Assembly: GCA_013397795.1 (NCBI GenBank)
Contig: VZTJ01000295.1
Span: forward strand, 1,093,813 to 1,157,812
Reading direction: 5' to 3'
From: Orthonyx spaldingii
Taxonomy: Eukaryota > Chordata > Aves > Passeriformes > Orthonychidae
Length of the DNA: 64,000 nucleotides
The position numbers and the translations under genes are program-made. Shown here one piece after another: positions 25,801 to 40,800 of this stretch. The notes beneath the pieces were generated by a model. The model was not told where the DNA came from. It did not search any database and was given only the letters and a program-made list of their open reading frames with translations. Positions within the stretch are counted from its first letter, which is position 1. Each line of letters begins with the position of its first letter.

Positions 25801-28800
25801 GTCACATTATATTCTGAGTTGGAAGGGACCCACAAGGATCATTGAGTCCAACTACTCCTTGCACTCAAAGGGAGTGCAAAGTGAACCTTTTCAGTCTCAA
25901 CATCTAAGCAAGTAATGAGACACAGAAGTTAACCACAACCATCAATTATAGTGCAGCAAGAAAAAAAGTCTACATTATATCAAAAATGTATCCAGAGGAG
26001 ATCTTTTACAACTGTGGACACTGTGTCCAGTTTTCAAATGAAGACATGCAATACAGGAGATCACTTACAACAAGTCCTCTAGCACCACTAGGACCAGCAG
26101 GGCCAGGAGGACCAAGAATACCACGGGGACCAGGCAGACCAGGAGCACCAGCAACACCAGGAAGACCCTGTCCAACAGAGGGGAAAAAACCATATTATGA
26201 ACCCATTGTTTTTTCTGCTGCATTAACTGAATTAGGGGGGTTTTTTTAGAGCAAACAAGTGTGAGTGTAGTTGTACTTACAGCTGCACCTTTAGCCCCTG
26301 GAAGACCATTAGCACCAGGGTTGCCCTGTTAAAAAAGATAAAAACACTGGTTAATCAGAATCAAAAGTGCACACATCTGACAATAAATAAAGTCTGGCAA
26401 GTTACTCACTGGAGGGCCAACAGGACCACTAGAACCAGGAAGACCAATCTCTCCCCTTGGACCAGCAGGACCACTAGGACCAACATTGCCAGCAGGTCCG
26501 ATTTCACCCTGTTGGAGAGAAGGACAGAACCCTCCATCAGTGTACACAGTGTTATGGCAATAGTGAAGCAATCCTTTATCAGCCTGGCATGACAATAACC
26601 ATATTTGTATATTCTCACTTCAGGAAACCAAGCAGCTTCCTTTAAAATGGATTTTAAAGGCACTCAAGTTGGGATGTGTAGTTAGGCTCCATCTAAGCTA
26701 ATGGCTAAGACAGGAAGAACAGGTGCTCACCCAGAAGGTGGACCAAAAAAATCAGAATTAGAATTCCAGTCTCATTTGCATCCGTGTGCCTCCAGAACTG
26801 GCCTGAGGTTCCACAGTACATGAGACCTAATTGACCATTATCTTGCACTTTCAGATGCCATTTGCACAGGTGCAAAATGCAAAATTATGCCTGATCAGAG
26901 TGCTATGGGATAGGGTTCACAGTGGAGTACATGACAGAAAAAAAGGGTTCTTACTTTTGTTTTCAGAAGGTTGTATTCCCTAAGTCCACTACAAGAACCT
27001 GAATATAATGACAAGCTCTCTTCAGCAGTTCAATCAGAGTTCACCCTGGATACGTAGATAGTCTTCTCTTGAAACTACATGCTATAACCATATTTACATC
27101 TGCATTAAAGAAGACTTAATTGTTTTCAAAATCTTGCCTTTTAACAAGGATAATCAGAATGGGATCTCAATTTTTCTCATCTTCCCTGCAGTTAAAATTA
27201 AAGGGTGTAGAAAACAATACTTTGTCTTCTTCTAAAAGTGGATTTAGTTTTGTCTGTAACACAGAATGACATGGATTTTGTGGCAAATGATCAGCAAAAT
27301 TTGTAAATGCAGTACATGCAATACTCTTTCCTCAAATTCTCTGTCCTTCCTTGGACACTCAAAATACTGAGTCTCTTACTGAGTTAAAAAAGGTAATATT
27401 TGAGCAATAAAGTGAATAATTTAAATTATAGTCTGCAAGAGCAAAATGGTACTGCCCTAAACCTGAAAAATTTTAATGTAATTTCTGCATTGTAATTTCA
27501 AGGACTTAGATTGGAAGTAGCCCAATACTCAAAAGCAGCTTCCTGGTCCTCTACTATTTCTGTAAAGTGATGGTAACTGCTACCTCACTTATTTATCATG
27601 ATTCATGTCACCCTTGGAAGGTGTATATAAGTGCACCACAAAGGAAGCAGTAAAAGGGTTATGTGTCTTGCTGAACCTCCCCAGCATCACTCTTCAGCTG
27701 TGAAGTAAGTGTTGTATTTTAAATTAACATTCATATCTGATGTTCTCCAAATACAGATCAGGATGAGGATGAATCCCTAGAGCAACTGATAAGAAAGCAC
27801 TCTTAGTGCAAGAGGGTGGGGTTTTTTTGCTGCCTAGAAACCCTGGTTAATACATTTCATCTTCACTATCAAATGTACTAGTAGCTGCAGATGTTCATAC
27901 CTTAGCACCGGGAGCACCTGGGAAGCCTGGAGGACCAGCAGCACCAATAGGGCCCTGGGAAAAGAAAGGGAAGTAGTTGTGTGAAGGTATTCAGTGACAA
28001 CAGAAACATCTTGCTTATTGAAGTAAACAGATTGAAAAAATGCACATTTACTTATTCCACACATTACCACCTCAGAATACCAGTTGCCTTTTGCAGTTCC
28101 AAACTGAGATTTGGTTCATTACAAACAGTTAAAAGCCAGGTCAATGCTTAAACATTTGCAGTGCAAATCAAACAAGAATTAGTAAAACCTTGCCTTGAGG
28201 CAAAACACCTGAGAAAGAACAAACAGAGGATGAGCAGAGGCAGGCATCTGCAAGGCAAGATGACTGATTCTACTATGTCTGCCTATTGCTGTGGGATTTA
28301 TAATTACATTGGGACAAAGTTCCAACGTACCAGACATTACAAGAGAAGATACACTGATGGATTCATAGCCTTTATTTTTTAATATATATAAATGAAAAGG
28401 GATAGTTTTTCTTCAATTATTAATCAAATATCCAACTCATTACTTGATAGTGGGAATTGATATCTACTTTTTTGTGAGCTAACATCTTTCAATTAGAAAT
28501 ATTTATAATAAAACTGCTTCACAAATCCAAGGTAATAAAATGGGTCAGCTGGTATGACAAAGAGGAATTGGCTTCAGACATTCTATAATCTACTGGGATG
28601 TGAAGTGGGTACCTGGAATTGTCACTGGTTTTGCATAGACAAACAAAAAAAGAGACCAAATGCCCTTTAGGATATGTTTGAAAGCAGAAACTTCCAGAAT
28701 TTTCATTGCAATGACTTTTTTAATATTTTAAATTCTAAGTGGAAAGAAGGATAAAACATTATTCCTGATTTAGTTTTAAAAAATGAGTGTTAATAACTGC

Positions 28801-31800
28801 TTTGCAGAATATTTAAGGTAAGGTATCATAACCTAAGTATGTGTAAAATAATTTGAGCCTGGCACAGACGTTGGGACATAATGCAGTGCTATGCCCATTC
28901 TGAATAACAACTTATGCAATTGGCAGCTTTAGAACATTTTTCCTATAGTAACTCAATCGTCTTCATTCAAAATATCTTCAGCTAAAATGTTTTGGTTCTA
29001 CTACATGAGGTCTTATCTGTAAGATTTCTATTTGCCTGCAATTTAAATGTCCAATCACATATTTTTAAAATACTCCGCATGGGAGAACTGAAGAGAAATT
29101 CACAGCCCTGCTCACATTCTACTCTGTTAAAGCACAACAGGTGTTTGAAGTGACAAGGGGTATTAAAATCAACTTTGGCAGAACAGAACCAAGTACAGCT
29201 TCATCATAGACTCCGTTTTTATAGGTAGGAAGAAAAAAACCTATGAACTGTTATTGCTATTGCTCTGGTGTATTCCTGTTGTGTTTTACAGTCATATTCA
29301 TGTGGCTGAGATAAATGAGGTTTACTGAAGTCAGGGGTCTATTATGGCAACACTAACTCCTTTTAAATGGACAAATATACATTGGATTAACTCTTACTAG
29401 GATAGTTATGGTTTACCAGTCAGATCAGGAGAGCTGGGTCTTGCTGGCCTTTCACACTAGCTCACGACTCAGGTATCAGTGGTGAATGAAAAAGGTTAGT
29501 GCCTGTTAGCCTGACAGGACAATGCTGCAGGTGCAAAGCTATGTTCTGTTGTGCATATGTAATTTACAGTATGCATATAATTATAGCCATCTGTAACATG
29601 TGCATGGTATGTATCTGTTAAAAAGTATAAAGTCTCTTTAGTTTTGGGATGAGAACTAATCTGTTAGACTGTTGGAAATGAGAATTCTGTACCCTCGGTG
29701 TTTCCCAGTGAAATATGCTGGGAAACCTTCTCATGAAATCACCAGTGCAAACAAGAGAATATTTGGTTCCTTTGATTGGGATGTGTTTAATATAAAACCT
29801 GGGGCTCTCATTATATTGTCTGCAAAGGGTTTATGTTTCACTAATTCTCTTTGTGATAAGTTCTGATAAGCAACAAAGAACTCTGTTAAAAACATCAACA
29901 CAATCAACTTCTTACAAGCCCAAGAAATCCTCTAAAAGCAGGAAGAGGAGCACAAAGCCTAATGGAACAAGATTGTCAAAAAACAAGACTGAAACTTACA
30001 GCAGGTCCAGTAGGGCCAGTGCTGCCATCACTTCCACGAGCACCCTGTGAGGAAAGAACATGATAAATAGTTTGAAAAGAGAACTGAATATCAGGGAAAG
30101 CCACGGTAAGTGGCTGGTTCATGATGACAGACAGATGGGAAGCAACTTACAGCTGGTCCAGGGGCACCTACTCTTCCTCTCTCACCGGGGAGACCACGAG
30201 CACCCTTGAAAGAAAAATTAAATTAACTAATTTATATCTTTTCATTGAACATAGATATAGATAGAGTCTTTTTTTTTTTTTTTTTCTCTGCTAAATCATA
30301 TTACTGTTACATTAGAGTATCTGGGTATCTGGAGTGTCAGTATCATGACAAATATTGAAGAAAATGCTGACTGAACTAAATCTTTCAGATTATAATTTCC
30401 CACAGCAGCAGTGAATACTTACAGGTTGTCCTGGAGTACCATTTTCACCAGGAGCACCAGGTTCTCCCTATGAAGAAGAAAGTTTGAAGGCTTGAGTTAC
30501 TTAAAGGATGCTTTGGACAGATAGCATAACACTATCAGAGAGATTTTCAACTACTGGATCCCACTGTCTGTGTTTTCTCTAGTACTTTATACCATAGCAG
30601 TGTCTGTTTCTGCATCACAGAATACAATAATAGCACATCAAGTCCTGACGGTGCAGAGACTGCAATAGTCCCTGCATATCCTGGAACACAGCCAGATGGA
30701 ATCCTTTCAGAAGGGGAGGGCCAGAGAAAGTTGTTTCGCTTGCTCAGCTTTCTTTACCCCCTTTCTTTATGCTGACATTTACTCTGTAGTACACACTTCA
30801 GAGATTGGACCTGGATAGTCAACTACGAATCCAGATCAATCAGCAGCTGCCTTTTAGCTAGAGCAGAAGCAGAATGATGCTTTCTTCTGATGTAGATTAA
30901 GGTGACAACATCCTCTCAAATGGCTTAAAATAAGGATCTGCCTCAGGTATTTTTAACTTAAGAGCAATAATACTGAGTATTTGAGTAACAGCCATTAATT
31001 ATACTTGGCTCCTCTCCCTTTAGTACTGTATTCTTAACAGCCTTCTCAACAGGCCTAGGTTGGTCTACAGTGACAAGATTTGTCCTAGAGCACTTGTATC
31101 CTGAATACACCTGAATGCATCTAGTCTTAAACGCTGCAAAGAGTGCAAGTTTTTGCCTTCATCACTGCTTTCAGCACAGTTATATCATGAACAACCTTGA
31201 TTTAATATGATGGTGTTTTCCAACAGTGTTACTAGTAACTGTTCAATCTTTTACTTAATTGCTTTATCTGCTTTAAATCTCCAATGACTGGACAGACTTT
31301 GCCATCTAAACTTTTTCTGAAGGTTAACAACCTGCAGTGATATTGAAGAATGCTGTGTTACAATAAAAAACCCTATAACCAAGTAGTGCTAAGCTCTTAG
31401 AAACAAGCAAGAGGGAAAATTAATATTTGAGTTTTCATTGTTACATTAGAAGTTTGTGAATAAAAATCTCCTCTGAATCAGTCAGGATTTCCTATAACAC
31501 AATGCTGCAATACTTTATTTTTCAAGAACACTGCTATTAGGCACTGAGGTGGAATGGGAGAAGAAAAAGCTAAAAGAGAAAGAGTTTACCAAAGATGTTT
31601 CTAGACTATATTTCAGAATATATTTTTAAGGTTTTTTTTTTTTAAGGCTAGTGTTCAAATGTGCACTAATATGAAGATGATAAAAAGAAAAAAGACTGTG
31701 AGGATCAAATAGCCTTAACTCAGAATAGCACTGCGTCTATCCAAATTTTTAGCAGAAAGCCTTACATTGACCATGTGTCTCACACAACCGTGTTTTGTAG

Positions 31801-34800
31801 AAAAATGAGATGCTTTCATTTTAGCATGCTTTAAGAAAACCCACCCAAATGCAGAATACAATCCAGATAACAGCAGAGATAGCAAAATCAGTCTGAAGTG
31901 CTGCTGAATAGTCAATAATTTAGAGCCCAATTCTGCAGCTCTTACTCACTGAAAGCACTAACTTGCTTACAACTTGACTGAGGGCTCAAGAATAAGGCCC
32001 CAGGAATGTTTTCTAATGACAAGGTGCATGTATTTGTTCTACATGGATCCACTGACTTCTAGATGATTGCAGCTGGGCAATGTTTAATGGCAACATGGAA
32101 GACTAACTGAATGGGACTTCACATGTCTTTTGCTAGAGCTACAAATGCATTCCACATTTTCAGATTTCATCCTTACCTTGCTGCCAGGAGTACCGGGTTG
32201 TCCTTTTTGACCATCCAGACCATTGTGTCCCTATATTGAATAGAAAAATAAATATTGATACATATTTTCTCTCAAATGACTATATGCAAATCCTTAGTCT
32301 TGTAACATAAATCCTTTCTCCCACACAAAACTATTTCCTAATATAATCTTCGTATTTTTCTGAAATAATTAATCTTTTGTATCAGGCAATATTAAAAACT
32401 TCAAAGAGGTTCATGGAGTCTTCACTTTCAGAGGATTTCCAGGGGTTTTCAGTATGTTGCAGTGTTGTTAGTCTTAAATATTCAGGAAAAAGTATGTATA
32501 TACTCACCCTAATTCCCTTAAAGCCAGGCAGACCAGGAGTTCCAGGGAAACCACGAGCACCCTAAAAACACACAGTGCATGAATGTTTGTCTCTCATATT
32601 ATACAGTGCAGTTAAAAGGAAAGATGATGAATATGTCTTTCAATAAATTTAATAAGTAGATTTGGATCATTATCATTCAAGGAAGGAATAGAATGCAGAT
32701 CCTAACCTCTCAGGACTAGACTTGTTTCAAGACTAACAGTAATCAACCTGATTTTTCCAGTCGAACCTCAGAAATTTCATGCATTACCACGTGATAGCAC
32801 AGCTGGTTTAACTTTCTGTGCCAAGGTGCCTCCTTACCTGCTCCTGTGTAACTCTTCACTATGCCACTTCTGTTACTCATTGCATTAGCTTTGGTGGGAA
32901 CGGGGTAGGGAAACAAAACAAAAACGTAACTATATAATATCCCTGCAGGTAAGGACTGAAATTATATTAATCTATATAAGGAATGTTACTAGACTGTTAA
33001 TGTGGTGAAATTCAGAAAAGTTGTTAGATTTCATTGATTAGTGAACTAGTTTGTACAGTATCAGTGGATCACTACATACCTGAGGGCCAGCAACTCCCCT
33101 CTCACCAGGTCTTCCAGGTTTGCCAGGGTGACCCTAAAAAATCCAGTAAAGATGCACTAAGTAGGAAAGCTTCTTTTATAAAATAACAACATAAACCATT
33201 AAGAAAAAAGGAAATACATTGCCAAGGTTTCTCTTGTTCCATAAATACAGGGAGAATGTTAACTTTTGTCTTTTCATCGCCCTCTATTCAGGAAGTTAAA
33301 TCATGTATTTGGAGTGGTTTGCAAGTTATCAGATTTTCTGTACATTTCCAGCATACTGCATCTCTTGTACCATAAAATATTTAATTCAGGGGCTTATTTA
33401 TTTAACAATGTAAAAACTACGGTCAATAGAAGGCTTAGCTTGAAAATAATCTGGTTGTTAGAGTTGAATCACCACCCCAAAAGAGATCAGAAACATTTAA
33501 TAACCACTTACGTCTTCACCAGCCTTTCCCGGAGGACCAGGGGGACCACGAGGACCCTGGGGACCCTGTTAAAAATAGATTGTAGGTTATTTGAAGCATC
33601 ATTCTTCATATACGTCTTCCCACTGTTTTCTGACTAGAGTTGGGGTATGGTTGGAGCCTAAATGACTTTGGAGTTTATGATTCCAATTGGAAAGAGACTG
33701 AATCTGAGTGTTCAGCTCCGTTTCTGTGATAGGATCAAGCAGGAGTATCTGAATATTCAACAAAGTGCATATGGATAGGAGAAATGGGCCTAAGCATTAC
33801 AAGCCTACTTTGGTGTGCTATTCCTACTGCCAGCAGTGTCTGTATGTGAAACCTGTACTTACTGTTTGACCAGGTTCACCAGGCTCACCAGGAAGGCCTT
33901 GGAAACCGGGAGGGCCCTAGAAGATCAGGGAGCTATTATTAGTTTCCAAACAAGATAATTAGTAATTTTACAGGTATGTCAATGTCAGCAGGAGAGATAA
34001 GACTGTACTTACAGGGGGTCCAGATGCTCCAGGTGGGCCTCTGGGTCCCATTAAACCCTAGGGAAGGAAAACCACAAAATATTTTTAAAACATCACAATT
34101 ATGTAAACTCATCTGTAACATCAATTCCCAGCATTCCTAACATACTGGTTAGCATTACAGTTTTCATTGTGCAATGTTCAAATGAAATTAGAGGAAGTTA
34201 AGAGATCTGCATGAATTTGCACAGGCAGTCCAAGTGCAAACATCTTCTAATGGCAACAAACCAGCACAGACTCCAGTGGGATGATTAGGAATGTATCGTT
34301 ACAACTGTGAACTTTATGATTAGGCTTCTTAATCTATTCTGGCTTGTTAGCAAGTGAACTGGTTCATTCTTTTGTGAACTTTTCCCTCTACCTTTCCTGT
34401 GCAGAAACGTCCAGAGTTTAAAGGTGAGGGTCATAAGAGATTATGAAAGACTCTTATACATATTGTGTATACATCTATTTCCAATAATTATATACTTCTA
34501 TTTAAATGTTTCCTTGTTTTCTGGTGTGGATTAAATTCTCTTAATTTCACTTGCAAAATAAGTCACTAATATACTCTCCTTGATATTATTTAGAATTTAC
34601 ATACACCTTGAAAACACAGGGTCAGAAAATCACTTCTAAAAAGGAAATTTCCACAGAGTAGTGCTCTCTCTTAACACTTATCTTGAGGTTTATTAAGGAA
34701 GCAAACAATTGTGAACTAAAATTTAACTTGGACTTCTACAGTCCAAACAAATTCTTTAGGAGACGTTTCAATGGAAATAATTATGTTTTAAATCGGTTTT

Positions 34801-37800
34801 AAAACCTTCTTGGAACGTCTTTTAGATTTTCTCATTAGAAGATTAAAATCATATGCCAGCTTTTCAATGGCTTATGTAGCTTTCCCATAAGACTGAATAT
34901 GTTTTATTAAGGGGAATAAATGCACATTAATTACAGGCATTTATACATGGAGGTTAAGGTAATGTTGCAGAAATGAAAACATGCGGTATTTCTAGGAAAA
35001 ACAACTGCTTCTAGACAGTCTGAGTCATATGTGCTGCATAAACCTTGTGAATTTCTTCAGATTATATTCTATAAGTACTTCTCCCTTCCAATCTTTTACA
35101 TATTCTTTGGGAAACTTAAACTTCCTCACAACAGGTAGATTCTACTGCTGTTTCTGTCAATTGAACCTAACAGACTCAAAAATTGGAACTTAGATATTGT
35201 GACACCTCTAATAAATCCTCATCTATGTTTTCTGATTGATTGTCAGACACCAAGGGCAGAACCTGATATTCTCCTACTTTCCTACATTTCATAACTAAAT
35301 GGATGCCAAAGTATTTTTCAAAATCCATTTAATATTAGAGTATTTTTGGAAGGGGAGACAAGCACTTGACCCAGAATAATCCTGGTCATCCTTCCTCCTG
35401 CTGCTCACCCAAGTGTACTGTCTGTGATGTCAGTGTGTGGGTGAATTTAACCCATTCTCTGCTATCTACGTACACTGAAAATATTTGCTAACATAAGGAA
35501 GGGTTAGAAATTCATATGGAGTGGCAATAGACCCCTTAAATCCCATTTGTACATAGTGTACAGTGAGCTATAAAGAGTTCTCCTCAGAACAGCCTTACCA
35601 AGTACTAACATTCAGTTGTTGAGAACCAAATGTGGTGGCAAATTTCCTAAAAAATCTGTGCAATCAAAGGATATCAAAAGAGTTGTACAGCCATGGAGGA
35701 AAAATCATCACCAACTGGAGCCAAGATGCTGAGTTATTTTTTGGCCTGTATCTGCTTTAGAGAACAGCTTTACAGTTTCTCTCATTCCTAAAACACAATC
35801 TTCTGTCTCAATATGGGTAAAGTAATACTATATCAAAGTACATGTGTTATCTCACATCAGATTATGAGATTCATTGACTCATAAAAGTGTGATCAGCAGA
35901 GTTAAAGCACAAGACCCAGCAGTGCTATATTTGACATAAATATACAGATCCAATTCTGTATTTCAAATCCTCAGACTATTTAAAACACTTCAAATCATCC
36001 TAAATTAAAGCATCAGTTTCCAGTCTGAGTCAATATATGATCAAACCCCTAATTTTAACACCATTTTTTTTTCATTAATACAGCTGAATTAGAGTCAAAG
36101 GAAACTCCTAAATACATTATTCATGTGAGTTATCAAGTGCAATATCATATACCTACCATAGGTCCTGGGCCAAAATCTGCTGCTTTAGATGGATCATATT
36201 GAGCAGCGAAGTTCTGTAGGTAATAAAACGGTTGAAATCAAAATATTGGAAATTTTACTTTAAAAAGTATTTTTAATCAACATTCTACACCTAAATAGCC
36301 TCTGATTTGTTATACTTGCTATGGGGTTTACTAAAGTAGCATACATACAAATCAGTAACCACAGCCACATTATAAATACATTTCTATTTACTTGTTTCCA
36401 AAAAGACTTGATTTTACCAGGAAGGCCCTTTCAAACCTAAATATCTCTGAAGAAGAGATAGAGAGGCATTGCAATAGTGTGAACTGAAATGTAAATTCAG
36501 TGCTCATTTAAAATTGAAAACTTTCTTGAAGCTCTCAAATTATTCTGCCTAATTTCCAGTGGGGGAAGTTAAGCAAAGCAGTGAAAAAACATGCATAATT
36601 AAAATTCATGTACCAGCCCTGAGTAACAATTGCATGAGGTAGGCCTTTCAGCTTTAGAAACATCTGAGGAGCATGCAGCCTCAGAAACACTGCAATGGAT
36701 TCTTGATATTTTATCAAAATGGAAAAAGGCTCTCCACAACACAATCAAACCCCTTTTTCTTAATTGTTTGCTTGCTTTATTAACATATTAAAATAAGAAA
36801 AATTAATGATTTTTTTTTTTAATTTTGATATTTGCACCTACCAAAACAAACTATTGTTATTCACATAGAAGTGAAAGGAATATTCTTCCATGCAGAAGGA
36901 CTTACTAAACTTGATCAATACAACACTGTCTATGTCTTCATGCTCCCCATGCAAGCTAATGTCAAGCAAAGAGTTAAATCCAGCATTCTGCAGAGAATAC
37001 ATGATGGACACTTGTGCACAAAGTGTGCATGCAACAGTCCATTTACAGTTCTGCAGTATGAATACAGATAAAAAGAAAAAATTCTAAAGGATGATACTCT
37101 AAAATTCTCAAGAACTTTGAATTGATTTTTAGCTTAAGGAGTTGTATTCATCACCTTTATCCAATACAGTTGCTGTCTCTTGAATCCAGCCACAAAGGTT
37201 TCTTTTCCCCATCTACTTAACAGCACTGGTTTCATTTAGCTGATTCCTAATCCATACATTTAATTGCTGTGTAAACTTAATGCTAAACAACAGGGTCGAT
37301 TTGCTCTTCTTCCTAAGTCCCTGTTGAATATAGAATCCAAATTTTCCATGGAATATGTACACCCCAAACAAAATTTCATTTCTAGGATCATCAATTTCTT
37401 ATGACTCGCAAGAGAATGTTTCTTCCACTCTTCAATTCAACGACAGTGTTTTCCAGCAGATATAAATTTCATCTTGGTCATAAAGTACAGCTTATGTGTT
37501 CTGGTAATAGAAAGTTTGGATGCCTTACTCCGCCAAGACCTGGAGGACCAGGGAGTCCTGGAGGACCTGGTAGACCATCTTCACCATCTCTGCCTGGTGG
37601 ACCTGGTGGACCCTAGAGTTAAAAAGAGAATTATACATTGAAAATTAGAAGTGGCTGAAGAAATCTCTGATGTGGTAACTTCACTAACAACCAGGCACCC
37701 ACAGCACACCCTACAGCAGTGCTATATATGCAGTTTCAATAAATGCTTAACTTAAGAAAATAACCATAGTCTGATTTTATGTTACCTTGCTACATCTTGT

Positions 37801-40800
37801 ATCAGAAATGTACTGGAACTTCGTATTTGAGAAGGTTCATGGGCACAATATTGGATTTATGCTACTAAAGCATAATCTCCAAATTAGGAAGTTTTATCTT
37901 AAGTGACAAACTTTGGACCTATGAACCCCAAGTTACCCATGTGGACCCACACAGCCTGGCAGATCCTGCTAGTGAGAGCCTAAAATTTGACCAACTGAGG
38001 ATTGGCCAGCCCTACTGATATGAGCTAACATGGATCCATAGTAAGTCCAACACCAGTTTTTAATCAGTATAGACTATTTGCTGGTATAATTGCAAATCAA
38101 ATTAAAATTAAGCAATGCTCTTCTACGGATTTTTGATACTGTCTCTCTGCTACCACTGTCAGAACTTCTTTTACAACAGGTTGAAATTGTGTGTGTTCAG
38201 TCCGGTAACCTTTGTCCTTGCATTTTTTCATCCTCAGTACACAAAAATGATCAAGTTTTGGCATTGTGGCAATTAATGTGAGGTATTTAATTTGCTGAGT
38301 TTTTTGGACTCAGTTCAGTACTAAATGAAATCCATAATAAATGGATTTCTAAAGGAGCAGAATTAGGCTTTTTGCCTTCAGAACAAAGACAGCATCTCAT
38401 TTCATTAAACAAATTTAATTAGTGTCAGCCTAAAGCAAATATCCAGCTGACCACAAAGATATAGTCTTCCTAACAGTTTCCATTACATTTGTCAGCATGG
38501 CATCATCTCAGAAATCTACAAGAACTCCCTCATCAGTACTATGGCATTTTCATTTTCACAAGATACAAAAAAAGACACATAACTACACAGAATCCAGATA
38601 AGTATGTGAATTTCAGAATACTGCTTTACAAAAAAGCAACAACGATACAGAAACAAACCAGAAAAGCAGATATCAGCAATATGAAAGAACATTACCATTA
38701 AATTAAATTCAGCTGTCCATATTTACAGTTACTTTTACAGTAGAGCCTTTAGCAGTACAACATCCACTTTGACTAGCAGAAGGTAGATAACAAATGCCCA
38801 GCTGCCAACAAAAGGGCTTTCCCAAAACATCTTTGGAGGCACAGATAATGAACAATCTTCAAAACTGGCTTAATCTAATCAGATTTTGTGTAGAGAGCTT
38901 ATCCATACATCATACTGTTCAAAGATTACATCTTTACATGTCAACTTTTCCCTTTGCACTTCTATGCATTATTTCCACTATGAGCAGCTGGAAAAACATT
39001 TTTCAAATCATCACTTGAAGAGCCAGGCTGCCCTATGATCTCAACAACATCTGTTCAGGCACAATGACCATACATGTGCTTCAGGCTGATGAAGTATTGC
39101 CACGGCAGAATTTGGTACATAAGTAACTTGGTTCCTTTTTTAAATGAAATTGTACATGCAAGCTTCTATGGGTACATTCATTTAATCTCACAGCAATGCT
39201 TAAACTTAGTTTTTTCCTACTAGTCTTCCAACAACTACTATTAAAAACCACAAATAAACGTCAATCTAATTCCTTACCCTTTCTCCCTGTGGCCCTTTGT
39301 CTCCTCTGGGGCCCTGCCAGAAGAAAACAACACTCAATGAGTTACTGTGGAAATTTTCCAGGACAATACAGGGAAACAGATACATTAAGAATAATTAGTG
39401 TAGATTAAAAAGGAAAAGAAGGCTGCACATACAGGTCCAATAGCTATTTTCCACGGACAGCATATTTTTGTCCATAATAATCTAGTGGAAATAGATTAGC
39501 CACTGCCACTATTGCGTGAATTAAAAGTGTCAATGCATAGACCACAGACGGACTTGCAAAATTTGGATTTGTTTCTACTGAATAACTAGTTCTAATTTAA
39601 CAGCAGTGATTTTTAGAAATAATATAGAATCTATTCAGCCTTTTAGACCTGTATGGGTATTGCTGTACTATTCAATCCATGTAAATCTTTCCAAAGGAAC
39701 TCTGTTTAAATAAGAATGATACTTTGGTGCCATTTAGTTCTTGGTAGGCTTAATTCTGCTCATATGTAAAGCACCTTTAATTCAATATTTGAATTTATCC
39801 TGGTGTTAAGATGCTGCATTGATTGTTCCCTCCTTTTTACTACCTATTCATCTCAGCACTACTGCTATTTTCAGAGAACACTGAAAATAATCAATGTAGT
39901 CAATTTTCCTTTCATCCAATATTCAACAAAATATTAATCTGCTGAAGACTGCCTGATATCATCTTCATGTCCACACAAGAAAAATAAAAATGCTTACCTT
40001 GCGCCCTGCAGGTAGCTGGAAAAAAATGAAGAAGAGAATTAAAAAATAGTTACAATTTCTGCCAGTATTTTAAACTAAAATAATGCATAAACTTAGACTC
40101 ATCTTCTTACATAACTATACTTTTTCTCAGTACAATATATTTAAGTATGCCCTATGATTTAAAACTACTTTGAAGACTAGGAGGTCATATATAGCAAAGA
40201 TACATGTAACTATATTAAAATGCTGTGTTGAAGACTGACAATTTTATAGTTGTTAGAGGCTAAAACATTGGAATTTAAAAAAAAAATAAGTCACACCTGA
40301 GCTCTTTCATAATCCTACTGTGCAATGAAATTTAGACTGTAAAACTGGTTTTAAAGTAGAGTCCTCTTCAATCCAAACTGCCAGGTACAATGTCTGAAGA
40401 GCACTGCTCCGTTACTTTCTCCTCATGGTCTCTACACCTATGAAGGCAGTCTCTTAAAAAGGCCGTCCCACTTGTGAAATTGGGGTGGGTACCTCTCCAG
40501 GCAGTGCCTCCAGGATCTAATCACCACTTTTCCATGACCATCTTGGGAATGAATGTTAGTAAATAATACTGCCACAAAAAGAGAAGCCTAGCCTGTTAAT
40601 TGGAATGTTATATATTAGATAAAAAAATTATACCGACCTCACTCACATCTGCAAAAAAAAGGGAAAGAAAAAAAGAGACAATTAGAGCAGGGATTCAGAT
40701 ATTTTAAGAATTTTGCATTTTAAACTTGCTCTTAATTCAAAATTAAATTTGCTGCTTTAAATTCAAAATGTAAATTCTAAAAATTTTCTTAATACAATAA

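Noticed and set aside
25200..26249. Plus-strand frames rich in Gly-Pro (25200-25382, 25986-26249, and similar at 37401-37616)
   Set aside because: They are the reverse strand of collagen exons; the codon periodicity of GGN-CCN reads as Gly/Pro on both strands.
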